Source of the DNA: DATARH01 sp036268075
Lineage (GTDB): Bacteria; Pseudomonadota; Alphaproteobacteria; ATCC43930; CGMCC-115725
Assembly: GCA_036268075.1 (NCBI GenBank)
Contig: DATAUV010000001.1
Coordinates: 124,001 to 188,000 of the forward strand
Length of the DNA: 64,000 bases
Reading direction: 5' to 3'
Shown: positions 53,307 to 63,070 of the stretch, piece by piece
Numbering within the stretch: position 1 is the stretch's first letter
Layout of the letters: the number at the start of each line of letters is the position of its first letter
Program-made: the position numbers and the translations under genes
Notes under the pieces: generated by a model
Databases searched by the model: none
Seen by the model: the letters and a program-made list of their open reading frames with translations, nothing else
What the model was told of the DNA's origin: nothing

Positions 53307-54481
53307 CCGAGGGCTCGGGCGACCGCGACGAGAGTCGTGTCGCCGCCGCGCGCGCCGAGGATCGAGAGCCCGATGGGCAGCCCGCCAATGGTCGTGCCGG
53401 GGATCGAGACTTGCGGGATGCCGGTCAGGCCGCCGTGGCAGGCGAGCGCGGTGATGCGGTCGCGGAGGGGTTCCAGGGTCGAGACGGCGAGGCCGCATTT
53501 CGGCGCGGGGAATGGCGTCGTCGGCAGGCAGAGGATCGTGCCGGGCGGCAAGAGACGGCGCATGCGGCCCCGCGCCTCCTCGCGGACGAGGGCGGCGTAG
53601 GCGCGCTCGCCGGCGGCGGACATGCCGGCGAGCACGAGGTTGCGGGCGACCGTAAACTGAAATCGAGGGTTGGCGCGATCGACCCATGCCTGAAAAGTCT
53701 GCCACGCCTCGTAGGGCTGGATCGTGCGCTGGGCCCGGGCCCAGGCGGCGAGGCCGGGCGGGGCCATCGTCACCTCGGCGACCTCGCCGACGAGCGCGCC
53801 GAGGCGGGCGACGAGCGGCCGCAGCGCCTCGGCCGCGTCGGGGTCGGCGAGGGCGAAGGCGTCGGCGGCGACCAGCAGCCGTGTCGGGAGCGCCGGCGGA
53901 ATTTCCTCACCGAGCATCACCGCCGAGACCCGGGCGAAGGTGTCGGCGTCGCGGGCGAACCAGCCGGTCGTGTCCGAGCTCGGCGCCTGGCTCATCATCC
54001 CCGCGAGGTTGAGCCGGCCATGCGTCGGGCGGATGCCGTAAACTCCGCAAAAACTCGACGGCACGCGCACCGACCCGCCGGTATCGGTGCCGAGCGCGGC
54101 GTCGCACAACCCCGCCGCGACCGCGGCCGCCGAGCCCGACGACGACCCGCCGGGCACATGCCCCGGCGCGCGCGGGTTTGTCGGCGTGCCGTCGAACGGG
54201 TTCTCGCCGAGGATGCCGAGCGATACCTCGTCGGTGACGGTTTTGCCGATCAGGCTGGCGCCGGCGTCGAGCAGCGTCTCGACCGCCCAGGCATGACGCG
54301 TCGGCACCGGATGCGTCCGCGCCCAATCCGGGTTGCCGCCGCCGGTCGGATGCCCGGCGACATCGAACAGATCCTTGGCGGCAAAGGTGAGCCCGGAAAG
54401 CGGGCCGCCCGCCCTGCCCCGGACCCGGAACACCTGCCCCGGGACAAAGGCGCCGATCGTGTCGACGATCTCATCTGGCAT
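53303..54481 (-). CDS. Amidase-signature family hydrolase
   Basis: A 392-aa amidase. The catalytic Lys lies in FAAKDLFDV, the cis-Ser and nucleophile Ser in GGSSSGSAAAVAAG and DTGGSVRVPSSFCG. The order and spacing are typical; the protein is shorter than GatA (about 480 aa), as in indole-acetamide or Ala-amide hydrolases. Substrate unknown. It starts 51 bases before the tRNA gene, divergent. Confidence 0.88.
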   Translation of the reverse strand: MPDEIVDTIGAFVPGQVFRVRGRAGGPLSGLTFAAKDLFDVAGHPTGGGNPDWARTHPVPTRHAWAVETLLDAGASLIGKTVTDEVSLGILGENPFDGTPTNPRAPGHVPGGSSSGSAAAVAAGLCDAALGTDTGGSVRVPSSFCGVYGIRPTHGRLNLAGMMSQAPSSDTTGWFARDADTFARVSAVMLGEEIPPALPTRLLVAADAFALADPDAAEALRPLVARLGALVGEVAEVTMAPPGLAAWARAQRTIQPYEAWQTFQAWVDRANPRFQFTVARNLVLAGMSAAGERAYAALVREEARGRMRRLLPPGTILCLPTTPFPAPKCGLAVSTLEPLRDRITALACHGGLTGIPQVSIPGTTIGGLPIGLSILGARGGDTTLVAVARALG

Positions 54482-54532
54482 CGCCCGCTCCGCCTTTCAC
54501 CACCCGCCGCTTTGTCCTATCATCGACGCCGC

Positions 54533-54606
54533 GCGGGTGTAGCTCAATGGCAGAGCAGAAGCTTCCCAAGCTTACGACGAGGGTTCGATTCCCTTCACCC
54601 GCTCCA
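54533..54606 (+). tRNA. tRNA-Gly (anticodon CCC)
   Basis: A complete 74-base cloverleaf: acceptor GCGGGTG pairing with CACCCGC, D arm with AATGGC, anticodon loop TTCCCAA (CCC, decodes GGG), T arm GGGTTCGATTCCC, and an encoded CCA end. It closely resembles E. coli glyU. No integrase or duplicated 3' end was seen in the window. Confidence 0.97.
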
Positions 54607-54982
54607 ATCCGGTGACCGAGCAGCTCGGTGATGTGGGCATGTGGCATTTCTTAAGCGCGAGCCCGTCGAGCAGATGCGCCGTCGGGATGCGGTGTGGCGT
54701 TCGTCGGACGGGCTGTCGGTGTCGGAGAAGGGAAAAAATGCGCGTACATCTCGGGTGGCTTTCTGCTGGAGGATCGGCCGCGCCTCTCGGGGCCTTCCCC
54801 CGCCGTCTGCCGGAGGCGGAGCCGGATTGCACCCAAGGGGCCGCAGCGAAGCGGAGGATGGCGGGCCCCCGAGGATTTTGTTTCGCGATGCAAAGCCGGG
54901 CTCGTGCCCCGGCGGCGGAAAATGGTCGGGGCGCCGCCATTGCAATCCGGCTCAGGGCGGCCCGGGCCTAGTCAACGAGTTT
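54607..54982. other. Gene-free stretch after tRNA-Gly
   Basis: 376 bases without a supported gene. Open frames exist on both strands but lack start context, composition bias or recognisable domains. A small perfect hairpin (54615-54620 with 54624-54629) follows the tRNA without a T-tract, so it is at most a weak transcript end. Confidence 0.5.
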
Positions 54983-56524
54983 TCATTCTGGCGCGCCGGC
55001 CTTGCGTAGGCCATCGACATAAACCGCCAACGTGTCAGCGGAATAGGCTCTATCGCCATAGGCTTTTATCCAACCGGAGATCGTGTATTCCGGTGCCAGC
55101 GTCATGCTGGCGCGGACGCATTCGCGCGCCTTTTCCAAGCGGTCGAGATGGGCGTGGGCGATCGCTTTGAGGCGGTGCATCGCGGAATAGCGCGGTTGGG
55201 TGCGCAGCGTCCGATCGGCCCAGTCGATCACGTCTTCGAAACGATGCGCGACGAGATGCGCGACTGCCATCCCTCCGCTGAACATCCACCCCATCGGGTC
55301 GAACGGGCTCAGCCGCGTCGCGCGCTGAAACCCCTCGATCGCCGCGTCCGATTGGCCTTTCATCGCTGCTACCCAACCACGCGTAAACCAGGCATAAGCG
55401 GCGTTAGGGTTGAGCAACAGCGCACGATCGACCCAAGCCATCGCCGTGGCGTGGTCACCCGAGAACAAGGCCAGGGTGAACGCGGCCATCCACAGCGCAT
55501 CGGGATCGTCCTTGCCGGTTTCGATCGCCAGCATCGCAAGGCGTATCGAATCAGCAATCTCTTCAGGCGATAACGATCCCCACGCCTGCGGCGCCTGGGC
55601 GACCCGACACAACCCGACCAAAGCAGCGGCGCGCCCGTAATTCGGATCGAGAGCCAGCGCTTTTTTGGCGAGCACAACCGCGGCTGCGCACCCCGCCTCT
55701 GTATATTGGTGAAATTGGGCGAAGGCGCGCAGGTATAGATCATAGGCGTCGAGGCTCTCGGTCGGCTTGCGGCCGGTCCGCTGGATTTCGGCAAGCAGCA
55801 GTTTGGGCTCGATCGCGCCGGCGACGCTTGTCGCCACGCGGTCTTGCAGTTCGAAGACATCCTCGAGCCGGCCGTCGAACCGGTCGGCCCAGAGATGGGT
55901 GCCGTTCTCGGCTTCGATGAGCTGCGCGGTGATCCGCACACGATCGCCACTCTTGCGGATCGAACCTTCCAGCACGTAGCGCACGCCGAGTTCGCGGCCG
56001 ACCCGCCTCACATCAATAGCCCGGCCCTTGTAAGTGAAACTCGAATTTCGGGCGATCACGAATAGCCAGCGAATGCGGGAGAGAGCGGTCGTTATTTCCT
56101 CCGCCATCCCGTCGGCGAAATAGTCCTGCTCGGCATCTCCCGACATGTTTTGCAGCGGCAGCACCGCGATCGACGGCTTGTCGGGGAGTGAGAGCGCCGC
56201 GATATCGGAGGCCTCCTCGGTCACCTCGGCGACGAAGCGCACGCCTTTGCGTGGGATGGTGCGGATGACCCGCTGCGACGCACCGCTATCGCCGACTGCG
56301 GTGCGCGCGGCGTTGAGCCGGGTCATCAACGCCGAATCCGACACCATGCGGCCGCGCCAGATATGAGCAACCAGCTCGTCTTTGCCGACCACCCGGTCGC
56401 GGTGGGAAACCAGATAAGCCAGAAGATCGAAAACCTGCGGTTCTAACGCAATCCGTTTTGCGCACCGATGCAGTTCGCGCCGCTCGACATCGAGGAGATA
56501 ATCACCGAACGCGAACCTCACCAT
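54983..56524 (-). CDS. Winged-helix regulator with TolB-like and TPR domains
   Basis: A 513-aa protein. An OmpR/CadC-type winged helix covers residues 1-98 (LEPQVFDLLAYLV, VSDSALMTRLNAAR). A TolB-like/adenylate-cyclase-associated domain covers about 115-250 (IAVLPLQNMSGD, FADGMAEEITTALSRI, YVLEGSIRKSGDRVRI). TPR-like helices fill 270-513. No membrane helix is apparent, unlike CadC. Start at 56524 with AGGAGA upstream. It is divergent from the giant adhesin gene and may control it. Confidence 0.85.
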   Translation of the reverse strand: MVRFAFGDYLLDVERRELHRCAKRIALEPQVFDLLAYLVSHRDRVVGKDELVAHIWRGRMVSDSALMTRLNAARTAVGDSGASQRVIRTIPRKGVRFVAEVTEEASDIAALSLPDKPSIAVLPLQNMSGDAEQDYFADGMAEEITTALSRIRWLFVIARNSSFTYKGRAIDVRRVGRELGVRYVLEGSIRKSGDRVRITAQLIEAENGTHLWADRFDGRLEDVFELQDRVATSVAGAIEPKLLLAEIQRTGRKPTESLDAYDLYLRAFAQFHQYTEAGCAAAVVLAKKALALDPNYGRAAALVGLCRVAQAPQAWGSLSPEEIADSIRLAMLAIETGKDDPDALWMAAFTLALFSGDHATAMAWVDRALLLNPNAAYAWFTRGWVAAMKGQSDAAIEGFQRATRLSPFDPMGWMFSGGMAVAHLVAHRFEDVIDWADRTLRTQPRYSAMHRLKAIAHAHLDRLEKARECVRASMTLAPEYTISGWIKAYGDRAYSADTLAVYVDGLRKAGAPE

Positions 56525-56888
56525 GATCTCCTGAGGGACATGCGCCTTAAGAAAAATACATGATTTCCTTAAGGCCAAACCAATGGCCATCGCAAGCTTT
56601 GTCGTTATTATGCCTTCCGCCGCGCCGAAGCCTCGTACCGAGCGATATGGAATTGAAATAACTTGTTATATCTCGAACTAACCAGCAACTAATGATTCAG
56701 CGTACCCCCAAGATTTCGCGTGCCAATGCCGGGTGGGGAAGCCTGTCGCGCGGGCGAAACAACCCTTTTCGAGCGTCAGGTGCGGTGGGTCGGCGATCCG
56801 GCTACCCTAACACACTGGGCCACCCCTGCCGCCGATCCAACGACGGGCACTGTGACCCGGCGGTCGTCCAGTAAAGAGCATCCGATAA
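56525..56888. promoter_or_regulatory. Divergent regulatory region between regulator and adhesin
   Basis: 364 bases, clearly AT-richer than the chromosome around 56560-56700. It has no gene; short frames look random. A TTGAAA at 56653-56658 and a TATATC at 56667-56672 exist but their spacing is too short for a canonical promoter, so no promoter is assigned. Confidence 0.4.
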
Positions 56889-59800
56889 ATGGCCACAAAT
56901 TTTCTCAATACCGACCTGACTTATTATGTTGCCCATGGCGATGCCTATGTATTAGGGCAATATATGCCTATCATTAACGATGCTTTTAGTGCCCAGGTTG
57001 ACTATCAGACTACGATAAATGTCGGAAGCGGTTTGATTCTCGATGGTCTGCGAGACAATGTTTTTGTGCCATCCTCCGGAACGGACGCTGTTGTCGATAC
57101 CAATGGTTCGGTATCCGTTAGCGGAGATGAAATAACCATCAACCTGCCCAACACGAGCCACGCCGGGTTTAATTTTGTTTTCGATCAAGGATTCGGCTTT
57201 ACAACAGACCCGGTTGGGCAGGGATATCCGTTTGATGGCATAGAGATCGACGACAGCAATATCGATATCTCGAATGTCAGTATAATCAGCAATTCGATAC
57301 CTGGTTTTGATGATTCAAACCCTTACTCTAGCCTCGGCGCTTCAGATAACAATCTTGCATTTGGGCAGCATTACATATCGATCAACCTGTTAACCGCGAC
57401 GACGCATATTTGGAATAACGCGTCGATCACGCTGCAGGTCACGTTAGCCGATCCCGATCCGCCGACCGCTCTGACGCTCGATCCCGCGGATAACACCGGC
57501 AACGTCCCGAGCGAAAACTTCACAAAATTTGCCGCACCCAAGATTGACGGCACGGGGGCCGCCGGCGACACGATCAGCCTGTACGACGGCACGGCGCAAA
57601 TCGGGACGGGCACGGTCGGCCAGGACGGCAGCTGGCAGATTACCACCCCGACCCTGGCCGACGGCGCCCATACCCTGACCGCGACCCAGACCAATTCCCA
57701 AAGCGATGTCAGCTCAGCTTCGGCCCCGCTCGTCATAAACATCAAGACCTCGGCGCCGGCGGCGCCGTCCGGCCTGGAGATCGACCCGGCCAGCGACAGC
57801 GGCGGTCCGGGCTCGATTGTCACCAAGATCACCCAACCGGCGATCGATGGCCAAGGCGAAGCCGGCGACGAGGTCGCGCTTTATCAAGGCAATTCGCAGA
57901 TCGGCGCCGGCGTTGTCGACCAGAACGGTAATTGGCAGATCACTCCGATTGCGCCATTCACCGACGGCACCTATCCCCTGCGCGCACAGGAATCGGACGC
58001 GGCCAACAACCTCAGCCCGCTCTCGACCGAGTTCGACCTGACGATCAACACCACGCCGCCGCCCACGCCAACCGGCCTCGCGCTCGATCCAAATTCGGCC
58101 AGCGCCCAAGACGACAACCTCACCGACTTCAGCCGCCCGAAGATCGACGGACAAGCCCTCCGCAACGGCACCGTCGATCTTTTCGACGGGGCGACGCATA
58201 TCGGCAGCGCCGTGGTCGACGAGGACGGCAACTGGCAAATCACGAGCGCGCCGCTGGTGAACGGGCCGCACGTTTTGACGGCGACGGTGACCAACACCAT
58301 CGGCAATGTCAGTGTCGCCTCGGCCCCACTCGACCTTACGGTTGATGCGCCGTCGCCGCCGGCGCCCACCGGTCTCGCGCTCGACGCGACCAGCGATAGC
58401 GGTGTTCAGCACGACAACACCACGGATGTCAGCCTGCCCAAGATCGATGGTCAAGGCGTCGCCGGCGACATCATCGACCTTTACGACGGCACAACGCTGG
58501 TCGGCACCGGTACGGTCGCGCAGGACGGCACCTGGCAGGTTACCACATCGACGCTAGCGATCGGCTCGCACAGCCTGACCGCGACCGACTCCGTCGCCGG
58601 CCAAACGAGTGTCGCGTCAACCGCGCTTGGGCTGGAGATCGCGTCACGGCCAACGGCTCCATCGGATCTCACCCTCGACCCGGTGAGCGATAGTGGCGTT
58701 ACGGGTGACAATATTACCGGCGAGCCCCAGCCGCTGATCGATGGCCAAGGCGAGGCCGGTGACACAGTAAGCCTTTATGACGGCGGTTCCCTGGTCGGCA
58801 CGGGCACGGTTGGACAGAACGGCAGCTGGCAGATCACGACCTCTACACTATCGGCCGGTTCGCACCCGCTGAGCGCGACCGAGACCACGGCGCTCGACAC
58901 GAGCGTCGCCTCGTCCCCGATAACCGTGACCCTCGACATCCCAAACCAGCCGCTCGTCAACCAGGTTATCGGCGCATCGAATGTCATCGTCGATCATGGC
59001 GTCAAAACCTTTTTCACCACCGACACCCAGCCGGTGATCGCGGGATTTGCGGGCGGCGTCGGCGGCGACACGATCGATCTCTACGATGGCACGACGCTGA
59101 TCGGCACGGGCACGGTCACTCAAGCCGGCATTTGGCAGATCACCGCGGCGACTTTGTCATCGGGTGCCCACAGCATCACCGCCACTGAAATCGATGTCCA
59201 CGGTATCGCCAGCGCACCAGGTTCTCCGGCGCTTGGGGTGGTGATCGAGGGGCCGCCGGCGGCGCCGTCCGGCCTTACGCTGGATGCTTCGACCGACAGT
59301 GGCGTCCAGGGCGACGGCATTACCAACATCACCCAGCCGAAGGTCGACGGGCAGGGTATCGATGGAGACGCGATCAACCTCCACGACGGCACGACCCTGG
59401 TCGGCACAGGGACGGTCGCGCAGGACGGCACCTGGCAAGTCACTACATCGACGCTCACCCCCGGCACGCACAGCCTGACCGCGACGCAGACCGATGCCGC
59501 CGGAAACACCAGCGGTGCCTCGACGGCGCTCAACCTGGCGATCGACACCGGCCCGCCACCCGCCCCATCGAACCTCACGCTCGACCCGGCAACCGATAGC
59601 GGTGTCCTGGGCGACGGCATTACCAACGTCCTCCAGCCGAAAATCGACGGACAGGGCATCGCCGGCGACACGATCAGCCTCTACGACGGCACGACCCTGG
59701 TCGGCACGGGGACGGTCGCGCAGGACGGCGCCTGGCAGATCGCCGCATCGACGCTCGCCCCCGGCACGCACAGTCTGACCGCGACACAGACCGATGTCGC

Positions 59801-61154
59801 CGGAAGCACCAGCGTTGCCTCGACCGCGCTCAATCTGGCGATCGACACCGGCCCGCCACCCGCCCCATCGAACCTCACGCTCGATCTGTCAACCGACAGT
59901 GGCGTGCAGGGTGATGACATCACCAACGCCACCCAGCCGAGGGTCGACGGGCAGGGCATTGATGGCGACATGGTCGACCTATACGACGGCACGACCCTGG
60001 TCGGCACGGGGACGGTCGCGCAGGACGGCGCCTGGCAGATCGCCGCGTCGACGCTCGCCCCCGGCACGCACAGTCTGACCGCGACACAGACCGATGTCGC
60101 CGGAAACACCAGCGTTGCCTCGACGCCGCTCAATCTGGCGATCGACGCCGGCACGCCACCCGCCCCATCGAACCTCACGCTCGACCCGGCAACCGATAGC
60201 GGTGTCCTGGGCGACGACGCTACCTCTTACGCCCAGCCGACGATCGACGGTCATGGCGAGGCCGGCGACGCCGTGACACTGACCGACGCGGACACCGTGG
60301 TCGGGTCGGGCACCGTCGGCGGCACCGGCGACTGGCAGATCACCACCGGCGCCCTGGCGCTCGGTGCACAGTCGCTGACCGCGACCGAGACCGACGCGGC
60401 CGGGAATGCGAGCGGCACATCGACCGCGCTCGACCTGACCATTGAACCAGCGCCGGTCGGGCCTTCCGCTCCGAATCAGTTCTTCTATTCAGCACAGAAC
60501 GATCAATTCGTCGTCGGCACCAGCGGCCCCGACAGCGCGTGGACGAACGCCAGCGGCGACCTCTTCAACGGTCTCGGCGGCAACGATTTCCTCGGCGCGA
60601 CCGGGAACGGCAACAACGTTGACGCCGGCGACGGCCAGGACATCGTGTTCGGCATCGGCGACAACGACACGCTGTTTGGCGGCAATGGCGACGACGACCT
60701 GTACCTGCAGGGCGCCGATGGGTTGGCCGATGGCGGCGCCGGCAACGATACGATTTGGGGGTTCGGCAACAGCGACACCATCTCGGGCGGCTTGGGCGAC
60801 GATACGATTGGTTTCTCGGGCGGCAGCAGCCTGATCGATGGCGGCACCGGCAACAATACGATCTTCCTGTCCGGGAGCAGCGATACGGTCACCGGCGGCG
60901 GCGGCAACAACACGATCTATCTCGGCGGCGCCGACACTGACCTGACCGATGGCCCGGCGGTGTTCAACGACACTGTGGTCGGCTTCAGCCAGGCGACGGG
61001 CGACCGCATTCACTTAACGTCGGATACTACCGCCAACGCGCTGTTGCATTCGAGCCACATCAATGGCGGGCTCGACACCCAGATCAATCTGTCGAACGGC
61101 TCGGCCATCGTGCTGAAATTTGTCGCCCAAGTCGACATTAGCTTCTTCAACTAG
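56889..61154 (+). CDS. Giant repeat protein with Ig-like repeats and RTX-type C-terminus
   Basis: A 1,421-aa secreted protein. Residues 1-190 are an unrecognised beta-rich domain. Ten ~100-residue Ig-like repeats (about 192-1,190) share P(K/A/L/V)(I/V)DG(Q)G, LYDGTTLVGTGTV and GTHSLTATQTD blocks. The C-terminus (about 1,200-1,370) has GGxGND-type nonapeptides (GLGGNDFLG, GGNGDDDLYL, GGAGNDTIWG, GGLGDDTIG), calcium-binding RTX motifs, and ends in a hydrophobic IVLKFVAQVDISFFN tail typical of type I secretion. No T1SS genes or signal peptide are present. ATG at 56889 with an AAAGAG site. Attachment or biofilm role inferred. Confidence 0.88.
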   Translation: MATNFLNTDLTYYVAHGDAYVLGQYMPIINDAFSAQVDYQTTINVGSGLILDGLRDNVFVPSSGTDAVVDTNGSVSVSGDEITINLPNTSHAGFNFVFDQGFGFTTDPVGQGYPFDGIEIDDSNIDISNVSIISNSIPGFDDSNPYSSLGASDNNLAFGQHYISINLLTATTHIWNNASITLQVTLADPDPPTALTLDPADNTGNVPSENFTKFAAPKIDGTGAAGDTISLYDGTAQIGTGTVGQDGSWQITTPTLADGAHTLTATQTNSQSDVSSASAPLVINIKTSAPAAPSGLEIDPASDSGGPGSIVTKITQPAIDGQGEAGDEVALYQGNSQIGAGVVDQNGNWQITPIAPFTDGTYPLRAQESDAANNLSPLSTEFDLTINTTPPPTPTGLALDPNSASAQDDNLTDFSRPKIDGQALRNGTVDLFDGATHIGSAVVDEDGNWQITSAPLVNGPHVLTATVTNTIGNVSVASAPLDLTVDAPSPPAPTGLALDATSDSGVQHDNTTDVSLPKIDGQGVAGDIIDLYDGTTLVGTGTVAQDGTWQVTTSTLAIGSHSLTATDSVAGQTSVASTALGLEIASRPTAPSDLTLDPVSDSGVTGDNITGEPQPLIDGQGEAGDTVSLYDGGSLVGTGTVGQNGSWQITTSTLSAGSHPLSATETTALDTSVASSPITVTLDIPNQPLVNQVIGASNVIVDHGVKTFFTTDTQPVIAGFAGGVGGDTIDLYDGTTLIGTGTVTQAGIWQITAATLSSGAHSITATEIDVHGIASAPGSPALGVVIEGPPAAPSGLTLDASTDSGVQGDGITNITQPKVDGQGIDGDAINLHDGTTLVGTGTVAQDGTWQVTTSTLTPGTHSLTATQTDAAGNTSGASTALNLAIDTGPPPAPSNLTLDPATDSGVLGDGITNVLQPKIDGQGIAGDTISLYDGTTLVGTGTVAQDGAWQIAASTLAPGTHSLTATQTDVAGSTSVASTALNLAIDTGPPPAPSNLTLDLSTDSGVQGDDITNATQPRVDGQGIDGDMVDLYDGTTLVGTGTVAQDGAWQIAASTLAPGTHSLTATQTDVAGNTSVASTPLNLAIDAGTPPAPSNLTLDPATDSGVLGDDATSYAQPTIDGHGEAGDAVTLTDADTVVGSGTVGGTGDWQITTGALALGAQSLTATETDAAGNASGTSTALDLTIEPAPVGPSAPNQFFYSAQNDQFVVGTSGPDSAWTNASGDLFNGLGGNDFLGATGNGNNVDAGDGQDIVFGIGDNDTLFGGNGDDDLYLQGADGLADGGAGNDTIWGFGNSDTISGGLGDDTIGFSGGSSLIDGGTGNNTIFLSGSSDTVTGGGGNNTIYLGGADTDLTDGPAVFNDTVVGFSQATGDRIHLTSDTTANALLHSSHINGGLDTQINLSNGSAIVLKFVAQVDISFFN
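57465..60450 (+). repeat. Ten tandem ~300-bp coding repeats
   Basis: The PxIDG codons recur near 57,540, 57,838, 58,137, 58,438, 58,735, 59,033, 59,338, 59,638, 59,938 and 60,238. The last four are spaced exactly 300 bp. Units 7 to 9 are nearly identical over long stretches (for example 59755-59806 and 60055-60106), so recent duplication or gene conversion is likely and copy number may vary. Confidence 0.92.
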
Positions 61155-61250
61155 GCATCGGCCTGCCGCATCGCACTCCTGGCCGGCAGGGGGACAATCA
61201 ATGGCTCTGCGGCGAACGAGCCTCGTCCACATCGCTGGAACGCTCGAACC

Positions 61251-61481
61251 TCACCGCGCCCCCGTCCATGAAAGGGTGAGCGCGAACAGCCGCTCGGCAT
61301 CGGGAAGCTGTTGGATTTCGGCCAGCGCGCGCTGTCGCTCGGCGCGGTTGAGATATTTGCGCGCGCCGCTTGCGGCGTAGAGGCTGGCCAGGATCGCTGT
61401 CTCGTCTCCGCGGAAGTCGAGGGTGCCAACTAGCGCTTTCCTCTGAGGCCTTTCTCTCTCCTCTGGACGGGGCCCGGGCAA
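61251..61481 (-). pseudogene. Tyrosine recombinase fragment
   Basis: A 76-codon open stretch encodes RKYLNRAERQRALAEIQQLP followed by AERLFALTLSWTGAR, the start of the catalytic domain of XerC/D-like integrases, where homologues continue with (I/V)SE(A/V)LAL and the catalytic Arg. Here a stop follows immediately after GAR, and the R-H-R-Y catalytic residues are missing. It is a remnant, probably of a mobile element now lost. Confidence 0.7.
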
Positions 61482-61484
61482 GCC

Positions 61485-62645
61485 GTGTTCGCTGGTGATT
61501 GGCGTGGCGACCGGTCGTCATCCGCGCCGCTGCTGGCACTCGTAGAGTGGATGCGCAGCTTGCGGGGCCTCGGGGCCGAGCCCCGCATTGTTGCTGGTAA
61601 GTGCCCGGACCGAGACCTCATTGGCGCCCTCGCCCACCGGGTTTCAGGTCTCGCCCAGGCCGTACGGGAACCCCTCAGCTTAATCTGGGACGATCTGGGT
61701 ATCGCGCGCGGACCCGTGTTTTCCAACGCGGCGGCGACCTATCAACGTCTGAACCTCGATGCGGCCGGGACGGCCCTGGAACGTCTTTGGAATGCGCACC
61801 GCTTTTACGAGGGCATCGCCGGACAGGTCGATCCAAGCCTGGACCGCAGGCGCGAGAACCTGATCCTGCTGATGGAAGGCCAAGCCGCCGCCTCGACAGT
61901 TGAACGAAGTGCGCAGCTCGGTCAGGTGGTGTTTGGCGCCTCCTGGCGCGGGCTCCGGACGGAATGGCGCACGCTGCGGGCGGCGGCCGACTGGATCCGC
62001 GGCAACCTCGACATTCACCAGCTCGCCGCTCGTGTGGCGGATCGCGCGGCTCTGGCCGATCGCTGCGACATCGCCGCCGAGAAAGCGGAAGGATTTGTGT
62101 TCACGCTATCTCAGTTGTTGACCGATTTGCGCGTCGATGAGACCGCCGCCCTCGTGATCGGCCAGCTCCCGAACATGCCGCTAGCCGAGCTCGCCGAGCA
62201 TTTGGCCGCTTGGCGTGACAGCGGTGAGCAGCTTTCCAAGTGGGTCGCCTATCGCTCGCGTGCGAGACGGGGCTCCGCTTTGGGCCTGGCGGACGTGGTG
62301 GCTCGCTTGCATGAGGGGAAGCTGGAGCCGGATCACGCGCTGGCGCAGTTTGAGTTCAGCTATTTCGAAGCTGTGCTCGACGCACAAGTAGCGGCCGTGC
62401 CGGACCTCGCACATTTTGATGGTGATCTGCACAGCCGCGCCGTTCGCTCGTTTGTGGACCTCGACCGGCAACGCATCCAGCACGCGGCCATGGAGGTCGT
62501 GCAGGCGCATCACCGCAGAATCCCGCCCCAGGCCGGGGGAGCGCTCGGTCCGCTGGGTGTCCTTAAAAGCGAGATCGCGCGCAGACGCGGGCATATGCCA
62601 ATTCGCAAACCACGAGGGCGGCAGCCTATTGATCGGTGTCGATGA
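61485..62645 (+). pseudogene. Internal fragment of a large DUF3320/DUF4011-type helicase
   Basis: 386 codons are open. The last third (FDGDLHSRAVRSFVDLDRQR, LGVLKSEIARRRGHMPIRK) matches the linker before the second motor half of large superfamily 1 helicases found in defence islands (DUF3320/DUF4011 type). The earlier part (VFGASWRGLRTEWRTLRAA) fits their central helical region. Neither Walker motif is present; both ends are missing. At about 62,605 the sequence switches to an AlbA_2 domain in another frame. A deletion fused two genes. Confidence 0.72.
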
Positions 62646-62967
62646 CAGCGGCACGGCGGTAGGGCTCGCGCCGGATTTCGACTGTCTTGGGGGAAGTCGG
62701 GACAGGTTCGAGGTGCACCTCACCAACCTGCTGAATGCCCGTTTTTCACAGGCTTTCCGGGCCACGAAGGTAAGGATCGGCTTTCCCGAATTGGATGGAG
62801 AGTTGGTTTGCCGTCTCGACGTCCAGCGATCTCGGACGCCCGTCTATGTGAGCATCGCCGACCATAATGGCACTGTCGCCGAGCGGCTTTTTGTGCGCGC
62901 TGGCAACGCGTCGCATGAGATACCGCCAAGCCAAATCGCCACGTTCGTCAAGGAGCACTTCGACTAG
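62593..62967 (+). pseudogene. AlbA_2 (Schlafen-like) domain fragment
   Basis: In the +1 frame relative to the helicase piece, about 124 codons encode FANHEGGSLLIGVDDSG then LTNLLNARF and RLFVRAGNASHEIPP, the hallmark of the AlbA_2 domain found at the ends of large Schlafen-type ATPases or restriction-associated proteins. The first strand and N-terminus are absent and there is no start. It is a truncated C-terminal remnant. Confidence 0.7.
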
Positions 62968-63070
62968 AGCACGTTCCGGAAAAGTGGTCCCACTTTTCCG
63001 ATAAGAACATGGTCCATTTCAAATAGTTAAAGAGCAAAACCCGATGCAATAGGATCGGATTTTGCTCTAG
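62966..63070. repeat. RIME-like mosaic palindromic element
   Basis: Two perfect hairpins: 62977-62986 with 62991-63000 (cggaaaagtg/cacttttccg) and 63031-63039 with 63060-63068 (agagcaaaa/ttttgctct), the second with an inner ccgat/atcgg pair. The pattern matches intergenic mosaic elements common in Rhizobiales genomes. It abuts the AlbA_2 remnant and its right end overlaps the stop of the next gene. Confidence 0.85.

Noticed and set aside
54533..54606. tRNA-Gly as the attachment site of an integrated element
   Set aside because: No duplicated tRNA 3' end and no intact integrase close by; the integrase remnant is 6.6 kb away beyond the adhesin gene.
54607..54982. Several overlapping frames of 80-120 codons downstream of tRNA-Gly
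   Set aside because: No start context or domain, frames on both strands equally open; treated as non-coding GC-rich DNA.
57465..60450. Possible CRISPR-like periodicity
   Set aside because: The 300-bp units are protein-coding tandem repeats without spacers.
61485..62645. Intact novel 386-aa protein
   Set aside because: Homology to an internal part of large helicases without motors, and an abrupt out-of-frame change of homology near the end, indicate a fragment.
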